Positions 49,629 to 58,299 of a stretch of 64,000 bases of DNA are shown here, one piece after another. The notes beneath the pieces are model-generated. The model saw only the letters and a program-made list of their open reading frames with translations. It made no database searches and was not told where the DNA came from. The position numbers and the translations under genes are program-made. Source of the DNA: an uncultured Neomegalonema sp. (GTDB lineage: Bacteria; Pseudomonadota; Alphaproteobacteria; Rhodobacterales; Rhodobacteraceae); the NCBI GenBank assembly GCA_938008165.1, contig CALLLP010000015.1, forward strand, positions 50,918-114,917, read 5' to 3'. The first letter of the stretch is position 1. The number at the start of each line of letters is the position of its first letter.

Positions 49629-50948
49629 CTAGATAAAGTCTTCGGTGGCAGGATCAACCATTGTCGCACCCGAACCCGCAATCAACATGACGCGGCATTC
49701 CGACGCTTCGGGCAATATACTGTATTGCGCAAGGGGTATCGCGAGCAATTCAGACCCTCTCCACAACGCAGGGGAGCATAGGCGCGCGGGTCTGGGAGCA
49801 GATGACCAGATCTCCGGTGCCCGGTGCTTTGCCTTCTTGAGCAGGCGCAGCCCCTCCGCGCCCGCTGCGGCGATATGAATATCCGATCGCGTGGCCAGAG
49901 CGGGCGGAACCGCAATGCAGAACCGATTATCCCACTGCGCGGCATCGGCGCAGGGCAGTCGCGCGGTGCAGGCATTCGGTTCGCGCTGAATCACGATCCG
50001 CTCGCCTACAGGATCGATTCGGCATCCATGCAGGGTCGATCCCTGAAACCCCGTCTGCACGATGGCATCGAGCAAAGCTGTCAACGCCTCCAAACGGGGG
50101 CGATAAACGGCCCCCGATACGGCGCAGAGCAGACGAGCAACCAAACGGCGCGCCGTCTCACGCGGAGCGGCAGCAAGGGGAGAAGGGGCCAGCCGCACAT
50201 ATCCAAGCGGTGAGAATTCACAGATTTCCGCGCTCAGGGCCGTTGCCCGGTCATCCAGTACCTGCCGCGCATCGGCCATGGCTTCGGCGGTCAGGGCGAG
50301 GCGCTCATGGGTGATCCCAAGGACAGCGAGGGCCTCAAGGGCATCCCGTGCAACGATGCGGCGATAGGCCCGGTCTTCATTCGTCGGATCATCATGCCAT
50401 GACAGGCCCGCCGCCCGCAGCAGATGCCGCAGAGCCTCCCGCCGCACCCCAAGCAGGGGGCGCAGGATGCGCAGCCCCCAGAGCGACGCGACCGGCTCCA
50501 TCGCCGCAAGACCATCAACCCCCGATCCGCGCCCAAGCCGCATCAATACCGTCTCGGCCTGATCGTCGAGAGTATGGCCGGTCAACAGCGTCCCGATTCC
50601 CCGCGCAGAGCAAGCATGCGCCATCAATGCATAGCGCCCATTCCGCGCCCGATGGGACAGATTGCCCCTGTCATCGGGACCGCTTTTCCAATGCAGGGTT
50701 TCGTGGGCAATACCGCGCGAGGCGCAGAACGCCGCGACCGCTTGCGCTTCATCCGCGCTTTCCGGGCGCAGGCCATGATCGACTGTCAGGACATGCAGAC
50801 CCGGCCCACCGATCCGCGCCCATCGTTCGGCCAGAGACAGCAGGGCCATACTGTCGCCCCCACCCGAAACCGCGAGAGCGACGCGCTTTTCAGTCGATGC
50901 CAGCGCAAAAAGATCGTTCAGATCGTCATCCGGGATGGATGCCGTCAT
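49629..50948 (-). CDS. tilS: tRNA(Ile)-lysidine synthase
   Basis: 439 residues from ATG 50948, which overlaps the cpoB stop (ATGA). The PP-loop motif is VALAVSGGGDSMALLSLAER, with the family segment TGHTLDDQAETVLMRLGRGS. TilS modifies the wobble C of tRNA-Ile(CAU) to lysidine so that it reads AUA. The C-terminal half is diverged, as usual in alphaproteobacteria. Essential gene; sequence intact. Confidence 0.95.
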   Translation of the reverse strand: MTASIPDDDLNDLFALASTEKRVALAVSGGGDSMALLSLAERWARIGGPGLHVLTVDHGLRPESADEAQAVAAFCASRGIAHETLHWKSGPDDRGNLSHRARNGRYALMAHACSARGIGTLLTGHTLDDQAETVLMRLGRGSGVDGLAAMEPVASLWGLRILRPLLGVRREALRHLLRAAGLSWHDDPTNEDRAYRRIVARDALEALAVLGITHERLALTAEAMADARQVLDDRATALSAEICEFSPLGYVRLAPSPLAAAPRETARRLVARLLCAVSGAVYRPRLEALTALLDAIVQTGFQGSTLHGCRIDPVGERIVIQREPNACTARLPCADAAQWDNRFCIAVPPALATRSDIHIAAAGAEGLRLLKKAKHRAPEIWSSAPRPARLCSPALWRGSELLAIPLAQYSILPEASECRVMLIAGSGATMVDPATEDFI

Positions 50949-52006
50949 CCCCCGCATTGGGTGCGTTCGGCCTCGATCTGAGCACGGCGCAGCAGGGTCG
51001 GCGAAGCATTCGGATAGCGGCCCGGAAATTCCGTAAATGTCAGGCAGGCTTCATCCCGTTGCCCAAGACCCGCTAGGGTCATGCCCAGTTTCAACAGGCT
51101 GTCCGGGGCTTTGGGGCCTTCGGGCCAGCCTTTGAAAGAATCGAGAAATGCCTTGGCCGCCTCGTTATATTTACCCAGACGTAGGTGCATATCGCCCAGC
51201 CAATATTGCGCACTGCCGGAAACCGGATGCTGCGGATACTGACCGACCAGCGTTTCGAGCGCTGCGCCCGCCGCCTCGAACTCGCCGAGATTGAGCATTC
51301 TCAGGGCTTCGTCATATTGGGCCTGTGGCGTCGCCGGGGCCGCCAGCGCGACCGGAGTCGATACCGGCGATTGGGGAATGATCGATGGAGATGCAGGCGC
51401 GATCGACGTGCCCGCAACCGAAACCGTCGCCTCAGGCTGTGCCTTGGGCGGCGTGGCCGGAAACGGCAAAGCGGCAAGATCGGGGGTCGTATCCACCTGC
51501 CTTGGAGCACCAAAGGCAACCGCCGGTTCGCCGCCCAGATTGACGATTGGTTGCGGACGGGCAAGACCCTGCGCCAAGGGCGATAGAGACGGCGACGCCG
51601 ACGGGGCCGCTTCGCCGGGGCCGACCGGCGGCGGAACAGGCCGCGCAGCGAAAGAGGCGGTCGGCTGCGATTCCAGCGCCTGAAGCCGGGTTTCGAGATC
51701 GAGAACCCGTTTCCCGGAAATTTCCGCCTGACGCTCGAAATCATATTCCAGCCGCTCGACGATCCCCGTCAACCGCCTCAACTCTCCTTCGAGTTGGTCG
51801 ATCCGTGTGGAGACTTCACCCCCCGCCCCCGGATTTTGACGCATGAGGACGATTTCGGATTCGAGCAGGTCAAGACGACCAAGAATGGAGCTGACAGGAA
51901 TGCGTTGAACGGTCTGCTGCGCATGGACCGAAGGAACCGGGATCACCACCCAAGACGCGATGAGGGCCGTTACTGCGAGCGCAGAACCGCGAAGCGTTAA
52001 TGCCAT
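50945..52006 (-). CDS. cpoB: Tol-Pal system protein YbgF/CpoB
   Basis: 353 residues from ATG 52006, with GGGAGA upstream. It has a signal peptide (cleavage after VHA), a coiled coil (LGRLDLLESEIVLMRQ; TRIDQLEGELRRLTGIVERL), a long Pro/Ala-rich linker (about 115-220) and C-terminal TPR repeats (AQYDEALRMLNLGEFEAAGA onward). CpoB coordinates outer-membrane constriction with peptidoglycan synthesis through TolA. The linker is longer than in E. coli. It is separated from pal by 296 bases with two hairpins, so its expression may differ from that of pal. Confidence 0.93.
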   Translation of the reverse strand: MALTLRGSALAVTALIASWVVIPVPSVHAQQTVQRIPVSSILGRLDLLESEIVLMRQNPGAGGEVSTRIDQLEGELRRLTGIVERLEYDFERQAEISGKRVLDLETRLQALESQPTASFAARPVPPPVGPGEAAPSASPSLSPLAQGLARPQPIVNLGGEPAVAFGAPRQVDTTPDLAALPFPATPPKAQPEATVSVAGTSIAPASPSIIPQSPVSTPVALAAPATPQAQYDEALRMLNLGEFEAAGAALETLVGQYPQHPVSGSAQYWLGDMHLRLGKYNEAAKAFLDSFKGWPEGPKAPDSLLKLGMTLAGLGQRDEACLTFTEFPGRYPNASPTLLRRAQIEAERTQCGG

Positions 52007-52225
52007 GGCCAAGTCTCCCTTTCGGATGCACCCCTGTCAGGACACATGATGGTTGCCTTGTTAGAATGAACCGTATTCGGAATGCTCATGGCGCGACGAT
52101 ACAATCAACCTGAGGCAATATTGTGCACATGACATCCGGATCGCGATTTTTTCGGTCAGGGCCGTCAAACTCGATCTGAATCTGCACCAAGCCTGTGCAA
52201 GTCCAGCCTCGCCTCGCCCTGTCTC

Positions 52226-52265
52226 AGAGCGTTTTCAATGACACTTAATTCACTGAAAACGCTCT
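52226..52265. repeat. 12-bp inverted repeat (REP-like) between cpoB and pal
   Basis: Perfect arms AGAGCGTTTTCA (52226-52237) and TGAAAACGCTCT (52254-52265) around a 16-base loop. A second hairpin, CTCTGGC/GCCAGAG, lies at 52274-52292, just after the pal stop. Neither has a T-run on the minus strand. The longer one resembles short palindromic intergenic units of alphaproteobacterial genomes; no second copy was seen in this window. The rest of 52007-52302 shows nothing I can name. Confidence 0.5.
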
Positions 52266-52302
52266 ATATTTCTCTCTGGCGCACTGCCAGAGTGGGAATG
52301 CC

Positions 52303-53253
52303 CTAGAAGCTGGCCCCGTTACCGATGACGGTTTCAACCCGGCGATTTTTTGCCCAGTCCTGTGGATTGGAGCCGAGGGACAGAGGACGCTCCTTGCCGA
52401 AGGAAACCGTCCGAAGACGCGATGCCGGAACGCCAAGCGACGACATATAGGCCCGAACCGCATCCGCACGCCGCGCCCCAAGCGCAAGGTTATACTCGCG
52501 GGTTCCACGCTCATCCGCATGGCCTTCGAGGATGACATTGCCATGCTCAGGGTGCAGTTGCAGCCACGCCACCTGTCGGCGCAGGGTCTCGCGCGCATTG
52601 TCGGTCAGGATCACGCTATCCGTATCGAAAAGTACCCGATTGCCGACCTGCGTATTGAAATATGTCGGCTGGCCATTATCGCCGGGGAAGGAATACCCGT
52701 TCAGCGACGACCCGCCCTGATTGCTGTAAGTCGTGTATTGAGAGGCATTCGGATCGACGGCAGAATTATCGAACAGGGTGTTGTCATAGGGCTGCACGGT
52801 CGAATCGTCGTATACGGTGGTATCGGTATAGACAGTGCCATCGGTATATTGCGGCGCGGCGGAGATAATCCCGCCATCGACCAGGCCATTATCCACGCCA
52901 TAGGCACCCTGATTGGTATAAGTGCCGGTTTCAGCCTGCCCAAGCCCCCCCAGTGTCGATCCATCGATTGCCCCGGTCGATCCATCAATCACCCCGGTGG
53001 ATCCATAAACCCCGCCATCGGTGACAAGACCGTCACTGCCGACAGGCGCGACTTCGAAGCCGAGCCCTCCGCCTGTGCCGACCCCCACATCGGACGCAGC
53101 CCCAGCTCCAGCCGCGTTGGGGTCGCCGAACTGGCCAAGGCCCGTTGCGGTCGTCAGCGTATCGGCGGTGGGGTCATTCTTGGACGCACACCCCGATAGT
53201 ACGAGAACGGCGACAGCGACCAGAGCGAGAGGACGGAAAGGGGTCGGGCGCAT
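52303..53253 (-). CDS. pal: Peptidoglycan-associated lipoprotein Pal, with a long low-complexity insert
   Basis: 316 residues from ATG 53253. The lipobox is VLVLSGCASK. The C-terminal OmpA domain (about 205-316) has NRVLFDTDSVILTDNARETL and the peptidoglycan-binding ILEGHADERGTREYNLALGA, followed by RRADAVRAYM. Between them are about 150 residues rich in Gly, Thr, Asp, Tyr and Asn (DGSTGAIDGSTLGG; DGTVYTDTTVYDD). Typical Pal is about 160-175 residues, so the tether here is much longer. Pal links the outer membrane to peptidoglycan and TolB. Confidence 0.93.
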   Translation of the reverse strand: MRPTPFRPLALVAVAVLVLSGCASKNDPTADTLTTATGLGQFGDPNAAGAGAASDVGVGTGGGLGFEVAPVGSDGLVTDGGVYGSTGVIDGSTGAIDGSTLGGLGQAETGTYTNQGAYGVDNGLVDGGIISAAPQYTDGTVYTDTTVYDDSTVQPYDNTLFDNSAVDPNASQYTTYSNQGGSSLNGYSFPGDNGQPTYFNTQVGNRVLFDTDSVILTDNARETLRRQVAWLQLHPEHGNVILEGHADERGTREYNLALGARRADAVRAYMSSLGVPASRLRTVSFGKERPLSLGSNPQDWAKNRRVETVIGNGASF

Positions 53254-53346
53254 TTTTAGGCTCCTTTTTCCGGTCCACACGTCAATCGGTGGACCTGTCA
53301 TTCTTTGCACCAGGATCCCCGGTGCCGGTTTTACAATGGCGATGCG

Positions 53347-54711
53347 TCAGCGCATCACAGGCCCCCAAGCAGGATCGGACGCGGGACCGGGTGTGGCAAC
53401 AAGGGTCTCCTTGCCGCCACGAATATCGATAGAAAACAGCTGTGGCCTACCCCGCGACCCTTGGGTTTCGCGGAAGAACATCAACCGCCGCCCATTGGGT
53501 GCCCAGGTCGGGCTTTCGTCGAGAAAACTATCCGTAAGGATACGTTCTCCGCTTCCGTCCGGACCCATAACACCGATGCCGAAACGACCGCCTGAAATCT
53601 TCGTGAAGGCAATCAGATCGCCACGGGGAGACCATACAGGCGTCGCATAGCGCCCGGAGCCAAAGCTGATCCGCTTTGCGGAGCCACCGCTCGCGGGCAT
53701 GACATAAATCTGCTGCGACCCGCCCCGGTCCGACTCAAACACGATCCGCGACCCATCCGGCGAATAGGACGGTGCCGTATCAATCGATGTGTTGGAAGTC
53801 AGCCGCGTGATCTGACGCGTGCGCAGATCCATGTCGTAGATATCGGTGTTGCCACCACGGGACAGGCTCATCAGAACGCGCTTGCCATCGGGCGAGAAGC
53901 GCGGGGCAAAGGTCATGCCCGGAAAGCGGCCCAGAATTTCCTGACGCCGGGATTCAATATCGAGCAGATAAACACGCGGCAGGCCATCGCGATACGAGAT
54001 ATAAGTGATTTCCTGCGAGCGGGGCGAAAACCGGGGGGTCAGCACGAGAGACGCACCACCCGTCAGGTATTCGAGATTCTCGCCATCGTAATCCATGACC
54101 GCGAGGCGCTTCACGCGCTGGTTCTTCGGGCCGCGCTCATCGACAAAGACGATCCGGGTTTCGAAATAGCCCGGCTCGCCGGTCAGGCGCTCATAAATGG
54201 CATCCGAGGCGCGATGCGCCATGCGCCGCCATGCGGCCCGGTCGCCGGTATACTGAAAGCCCGCAATCTGTTGCTGCGCCACCACATCCCAAAGCCGGAA
54301 GCGCAGAGCAAAGCGTCCATCGGGCGTGCTGCCGATTTCACCTGTGACCAAAGCGGCGGCATTCGAGAGCGTGCGCACATCGTTGAAGCGCGGGGGCGCG
54401 CTGAAGCTGGGCACCATGGGCGCAATGGCCGCGTCGGGCACATTGCGAAAGACATTAGTGCCGGTCAAATCGGTCTCGATCACCTTTGCCAATTCGGGGC
54501 CAAGCGGGTCATCGACACCGCCCTGACCGAAGAAATCGAGAACGGCGATCGGCAAAGGCTCGACCACGCCACGATCCAATGTCAGCTTGAGGGGTTGCGA
54601 CTGCGCATGCGCGTCATCGCCCCAAGGCACCAGAGCCGCGAACGCCAGACAGGCCACTCCAAGAGCATGCAGGCCACCGATCCGCACCGTCGCAAGAAAA
54701 ATCTTCATCAT
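53347..54711 (-). CDS. tolB: Tol-Pal system beta-propeller protein TolB
   Basis: 454 residues. A signal peptide (cleavage about AHA|QSQ) precedes an N-terminal domain ([20 protein letters not shown]) and a six-bladed propeller with repeated PxFSPDG-type motifs ([40 protein letters not shown]). TolB is periplasmic and binds Pal and TolA. The start overlaps the tolA stop (ATGA). Full family length. Confidence 0.97.
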   Translation of the reverse strand: MMKIFLATVRIGGLHALGVACLAFAALVPWGDDAHAQSQPLKLTLDRGVVEPLPIAVLDFFGQGGVDDPLGPELAKVIETDLTGTNVFRNVPDAAIAPMVPSFSAPPRFNDVRTLSNAAALVTGEIGSTPDGRFALRFRLWDVVAQQQIAGFQYTGDRAAWRRMAHRASDAIYERLTGEPGYFETRIVFVDERGPKNQRVKRLAVMDYDGENLEYLTGGASLVLTPRFSPRSQEITYISYRDGLPRVYLLDIESRRQEILGRFPGMTFAPRFSPDGKRVLMSLSRGGNTDIYDMDLRTRQITRLTSNTSIDTAPSYSPDGSRIVFESDRGGSQQIYVMPASGGSAKRISFGSGRYATPVWSPRGDLIAFTKISGGRFGIGVMGPDGSGERILTDSFLDESPTWAPNGRRLMFFRETQGSRGRPQLFSIDIRGGKETLVATPGPASDPAWGPVMR

Positions 54712-56495
54712 TGAAGCACCATCTGAGCTGGATCGAAGCGGATCACGATGTCACGCCACGCGTTGAATTTCTGAGGCGGCAGGGAGAAAGGCTGGCACCG
54801 CAAATCCTGAAGTGCAGTGCGTGCCCGGTCCACGGCAATCTGGTACTCGGGCGGCACTGGATTCGGCGACATCAAGCTTATCGTCCCTTGGTTAACGAAA
54901 CCGTTCTGCCTGATCTCTGCACGGAAGGTCACCACGAGATTACGCGCATTGGCCGAAAATGTATCGACCCGCCAGCATCGGCGAAGCTGATTGAGAACCG
55001 CCTGCGTCTCGCCCGGCGTCAGGCTAGCGCCCCGTGCCCCGCTGCTGCCTTGGCCAAAGCTGGGGCCTGTAGTGGCGGATTGGGCGGCATTGGCGGCGGC
55101 GCCCAGAATGCTGGCAAGGGCCTGATCGCCACCGAGAAAACTGTCCGGTTGGCGCGCGGCGGGCGGTGCGGTGCTCTCCAAGACATTATTGGCGCGGTTT
55201 TCGGGAGCAGTGGTCGCGTTCAGCTCGGCCAGTTGCTGGCGGCGGGCGGCGAGATCACGGGCTTCCTGCTCCCGGCGTGCCGCTTCGCGGCGCTGACGGT
55301 CGAGCTGCTCCTGCGCCAAGCGCTGCGCTTCGATATCCGCGCGGCGGCGGGCTTCAAGCGCTTCTTGCTGCGCGCGGCGCTGCTCCGCCTCGCGCGCGCG
55401 GAGATCAGCCAATTCACGCTCGCGCGCTTCGGCCTGTTGGCGGGCAAGGCGATCCGCTTCGGCGGCGGCAGCGGCGGCCTTCGCGCGGTCTTCGGCTTCG
55501 CGCTTGCGACGCTCCGCTTCATCGAGCGCGGCGAGATCGGCGAGGCGTTGCTGTTCCTCGGCAAATTTGCGGCGGGCCTCCTCCTCGGCGGCGCGCAGTT
55601 CAGCATCCGAGGGGGGCAGTTCGGCGCGCATCTGCTCCATGAGCGCCGCCATCAACTGGCGCTCCTCCTCCAACTCGGCCTCGCTCAGTTGAGAGACCGC
55701 CGGGGTTTCGGGCTGCGGCTCGACAGGCTGCGCAACAGGGGCGGGGGGAGACGGCTCAAGGGTTTCGTCGCTGGCAACCGTCAGCGAGCCGCGCGGCTTG
55801 GGGATCGGCAATGGCGTCGCGAGCGGGGCGGGGTCGTCCGCTTGGGCAGTCTCGACCGGTTCGGCCAGCGCAGGTTCAGGCGCAGGCTGCACTTCCTCCC
55901 CCTGCCCTTCGGTTTCGGAGGGCTTCGGCGGCTCGTCAGGGCTTGTATCGATCTCCGGCAGGGCATCGAAGGCCCCACGCGGGGGCTTGGGAGCGGGCGG
56001 CGCAATGGCGACCCTCACATCATCGGGCGGCCCAAGATCGGCGGGATCGACCCCGCGGTCCTGCAAGGCATCCGCGTCCAGCAAGGGCGGCTTGGGCGCG
56101 GGCGCAACCGCGACATCGGGGGCTTCGGGGGGCGGCAATTCATCGGTTTCAGGCGGAATATCGAGCACGGCGGGGGGCAGGCGCATCACCAGATCGGTCG
56201 AGGCATCCGGCGCATCCGGTGGCGGCGTCTCCGCTTCGAGCGTATCGACAATCGGGTCCACATCGGCGATGACCGGGGCGCGGGGCGCGTCGGGCTGTAC
56301 GCGCAGGGCGGCAAGGGTCGATTGCGATGGCGCCTTTGAAATCAGCGCGTTATACTCATCGACTGAGATAATATCGATGGCAACAGGCGTATCGGACCCC
56401 AAAGGGATGAGCGGATCGGGCGCACGCGCGGTCAGGAGCAGGAACAACCCGCCCACATGCAAAACCGCCGATGCGATGACCCCGATATACGTCAC
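54708..56495 (-). CDS. tolA: TolA-like energy-transducing protein
   Basis: 595 residues from GTG 56495. An N-terminal membrane helix ([20 protein letters not shown]) is followed by a very long Pro/Glu/Asp-rich region (about 60-270) and a charged helical stalk (about 275-430, [20 protein letters not shown] to [11 protein letters not shown]). The C-terminal TonB/TolA domain contains [13 protein letters not shown] and ends [19 protein letters not shown]. TolA passes proton-motive energy from TolQR to TolB-Pal. It is longer than E. coli TolA (421) because of the proline-rich part. It lies between tolR (26-base gap) and tolB. Confidence 0.93.
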   Translation of the reverse strand: MTYIGVIASAVLHVGGLFLLLTARAPDPLIPLGSDTPVAIDIISVDEYNALISKAPSQSTLAALRVQPDAPRAPVIADVDPIVDTLEAETPPPDAPDASTDLVMRLPPAVLDIPPETDELPPPEAPDVAVAPAPKPPLLDADALQDRGVDPADLGPPDDVRVAIAPPAPKPPRGAFDALPEIDTSPDEPPKPSETEGQGEEVQPAPEPALAEPVETAQADDPAPLATPLPIPKPRGSLTVASDETLEPSPPAPVAQPVEPQPETPAVSQLSEAELEEERQLMAALMEQMRAELPPSDAELRAAEEEARRKFAEEQQRLADLAALDEAERRKREAEDRAKAAAAAAEADRLARQQAEARERELADLRAREAEQRRAQQEALEARRRADIEAQRLAQEQLDRQRREAARREQEARDLAARRQQLAELNATTAPENRANNVLESTAPPAARQPDSFLGGDQALASILGAAANAAQSATTGPSFGQGSSGARGASLTPGETQAVLNQLRRCWRVDTFSANARNLVVTFRAEIRQNGFVNQGTISLMSPNPVPPEYQIAVDRARTALQDLRCQPFSLPPQKFNAWRDIVIRFDPAQMVLQ

Positions 56496-56521
56496 GCTAC
56501 TCTCTTACTCTACTGCCAGAA

Positions 56522-56992
56522 TCATTGTTCGGTCGACCGGGCGGGGGCGGCCTGCCCACCCGGATCGGTCACGAGACCGATATTACTGAAACCACCGGCA
56601 TTCAGCGTTCCCATAACCTCCATCACGCGGCCATAGCCCACCTCGCCATCGCCGCGCAGGAAGACCCGTTCATCCCCGCCCCGCTCGGAGGAAATCGCCG
56701 CAAGGCGTTCGGGCAGATCGGTTGCGAGAACCTCGTCACCCTGAAGATAAATCCGGCCCTCGAAATCCACATTGATGGTCACCGGCTCCCGCTGTTCGGT
56801 CGGCAGGGGATTCGCCGCCGTTTTCGGCAATTTCACCGGCACGCCGACCGTCAGAAGCGGCGCAGCGACCATGAAGACGATCAACAGTACAAGCATCACA
56901 TCAACGAAGGGTGTGACGTTGATTTCTGACATCCGCGCGCTGCGGCGCGATCCGCGACGCCCCGATGACCGTGTTCTGACCGAGACCCCCAT
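56522..56992 (-). CDS. tolR: TolR (ExbD family)
   Basis: 156 residues with a basic N-terminus and one membrane helix carrying the essential Asp31 (INVTPFVDVMLVLLIVFMVA). A periplasmic domain follows (EPVTINVDFEGRIYLQGDEV). With TolQ it forms the proton channel that drives TolA. The start overlaps the tolQ stop (TGATG). Confidence 0.95.
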   Translation of the reverse strand: MGVSVRTRSSGRRGSRRSARMSEINVTPFVDVMLVLLIVFMVAAPLLTVGVPVKLPKTAANPLPTEQREPVTINVDFEGRIYLQGDEVLATDLPERLAAISSERGGDERVFLRGDGEVGYGRVMEVMGTLNAGGFSNIGLVTDPGGQAAPARSTEQ

Positions 56993-57699
56993 CAGCGCGA
57001 CCGCCGCTCAAGCTGGCGCGATAACAGGGTCGAGAATTCATCCGAGAACGAGCTGAGACGCCCCGACAATCGTGCGGCCCGATCGGACAGCAGATTATAG
57101 GCAATCACCGCCGGAATTGCGGCCAGCAGGCCCAGTGCCGTCGCGAACAGGGCTTCGGCAATGCCCGGCGCAACCACGGACAGGTTTGTGTTCTGGCTGA
57201 CCGCGATGGCCTCGAAGCTGTTCTTGATGCCCCAGACGGTGCCGAACAGGCCGATAAAGGGTGCAATGGCCCCGACGGTGGCCAGAAAGCCCATCCAGCT
57301 TTCCATTTCCTCGGATTCTCGATCCACGGCAACGGCCATGGTGCGGTCGATCCGTTGATTTGCCCCCGCGATCAGCGATCCACCCGCTTCGAAAGATCGT
57401 CGCCATTCGCGCATTCCGGCGGCGAATACCCGCTCGATCGGCGACCGTTTCTTGTCGTCAAGCCCGGTATAGAGATCGTCGAGAGACGCCCCCGACCAGA
57501 ATTGATCCTCAAAAGCCGCAAAACTGCGCTTCAGTTGCCGATACCGGATGATCTTTTCGATGATGATCGCCCAGGACCAGAAGGAAGCAACCAGGAGCAT
57601 CAGAATGACGACCTGAACGACCCAATGGGCCTTTGTAAACAGGCCCAGGACCGAGAAATCGATACCACCGTTGAGTGCGTCAACCGCCGTCGTTTCCAT
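56992..57699 (-). CDS. tolQ: TolQ (ExbB/MotA family)
   Basis: 235 residues with three transmembrane helices. The first is AHWVVQVVILMLLVASFWSW; the pair near the C-terminus includes FLATVGAIAPFIGLFGTVWG and EALFATALGLLAAIPAVIAY. The conserved proton-path residues around GIAEALFATALGL are present. It forms the stator ring with TolR. It starts the tolQRAB-pal run, 123 bases after ybgC. Confidence 0.96.
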   Translation of the reverse strand: METTAVDALNGGIDFSVLGLFTKAHWVVQVVILMLLVASFWSWAIIIEKIIRYRQLKRSFAAFEDQFWSGASLDDLYTGLDDKKRSPIERVFAAGMREWRRSFEAGGSLIAGANQRIDRTMAVAVDRESEEMESWMGFLATVGAIAPFIGLFGTVWGIKNSFEAIAVSQNTNLSVVAPGIAEALFATALGLLAAIPAVIAYNLLSDRAARLSGRLSSFSDEFSTLLSRQLERRSR

Positions 57700-57822
57700 G
57701 ATTCAGTCTATCCTCTTATCCACTCGCAACAGCGAATGTCCCATTTGCCAGCACTTTGCGGCAAGCAATCGACGTCAAGTGTGACAAAAATTGGACTCAG
57801 TCCGGCCTTTGGGGCAATCCGG

Positions 57823-58275
57823 TTACAGGGTGTTGCCCGTCGGTGCCAAATCGATTTGACGTCGCACGGAATCAGGCAAGCGCCTTGGCCGATCATGATT
57901 GTCGATTGCTGCACACAGCACCTCTGCTTCTGCCATCGTTTCAGCGCCACGGGCCACCCGCTGATGCAGGCAAAGGCTCGCAGCCCGTAAACTTGTACAC
58001 TGTGTGCAAATCATAAGTGAATCATCGAATAACGCGGGACGACGAAAATTAATCGTGATGGATTTCACGACGAAGCGTGTCCCATCTGCCTGCATGGCTC
58101 GCTGATCCAGCCCAAGCGCGCGCAGATATTCGGTGCGCCCCCGCTCCATCCATCGGATATAGCTGGCATGATAAACGATACCGCCCGCGTCGGTATCCTC
58201 CCAATACACGCGCAAGGGGAACCGGTGCAGCCCGGCGTCAAGCATACCGGATGGCGGGTCTAGGCTCTCACTCAC
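57823..58275 (-). CDS. ybgC: Acyl-CoA thioesterase YbgC
   Basis: 150 residues, a hotdog-fold protein with the catalytic Asp in VYWEDTDAGGIVYHASYIRW. YbgC hydrolyses short-chain acyl-CoA and interacts with acyl carrier protein; its link to the adjacent Tol-Pal genes is conserved but unexplained. The start at 58275 gives the expected length. The 123 bases to tolQ hold no other gene. Confidence 0.94.
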   Translation of the reverse strand: MSESLDPPSGMLDAGLHRFPLRVYWEDTDAGGIVYHASYIRWMERGRTEYLRALGLDQRAMQADGTRFVVKSITINFRRPALFDDSLMICTQCTSLRAASLCLHQRVARGAETMAEAEVLCAAIDNHDRPRRLPDSVRRQIDLAPTGNTL

Positions 58276-58299
58276 AGAACCGGCCCGCCCTTGCCCTGC

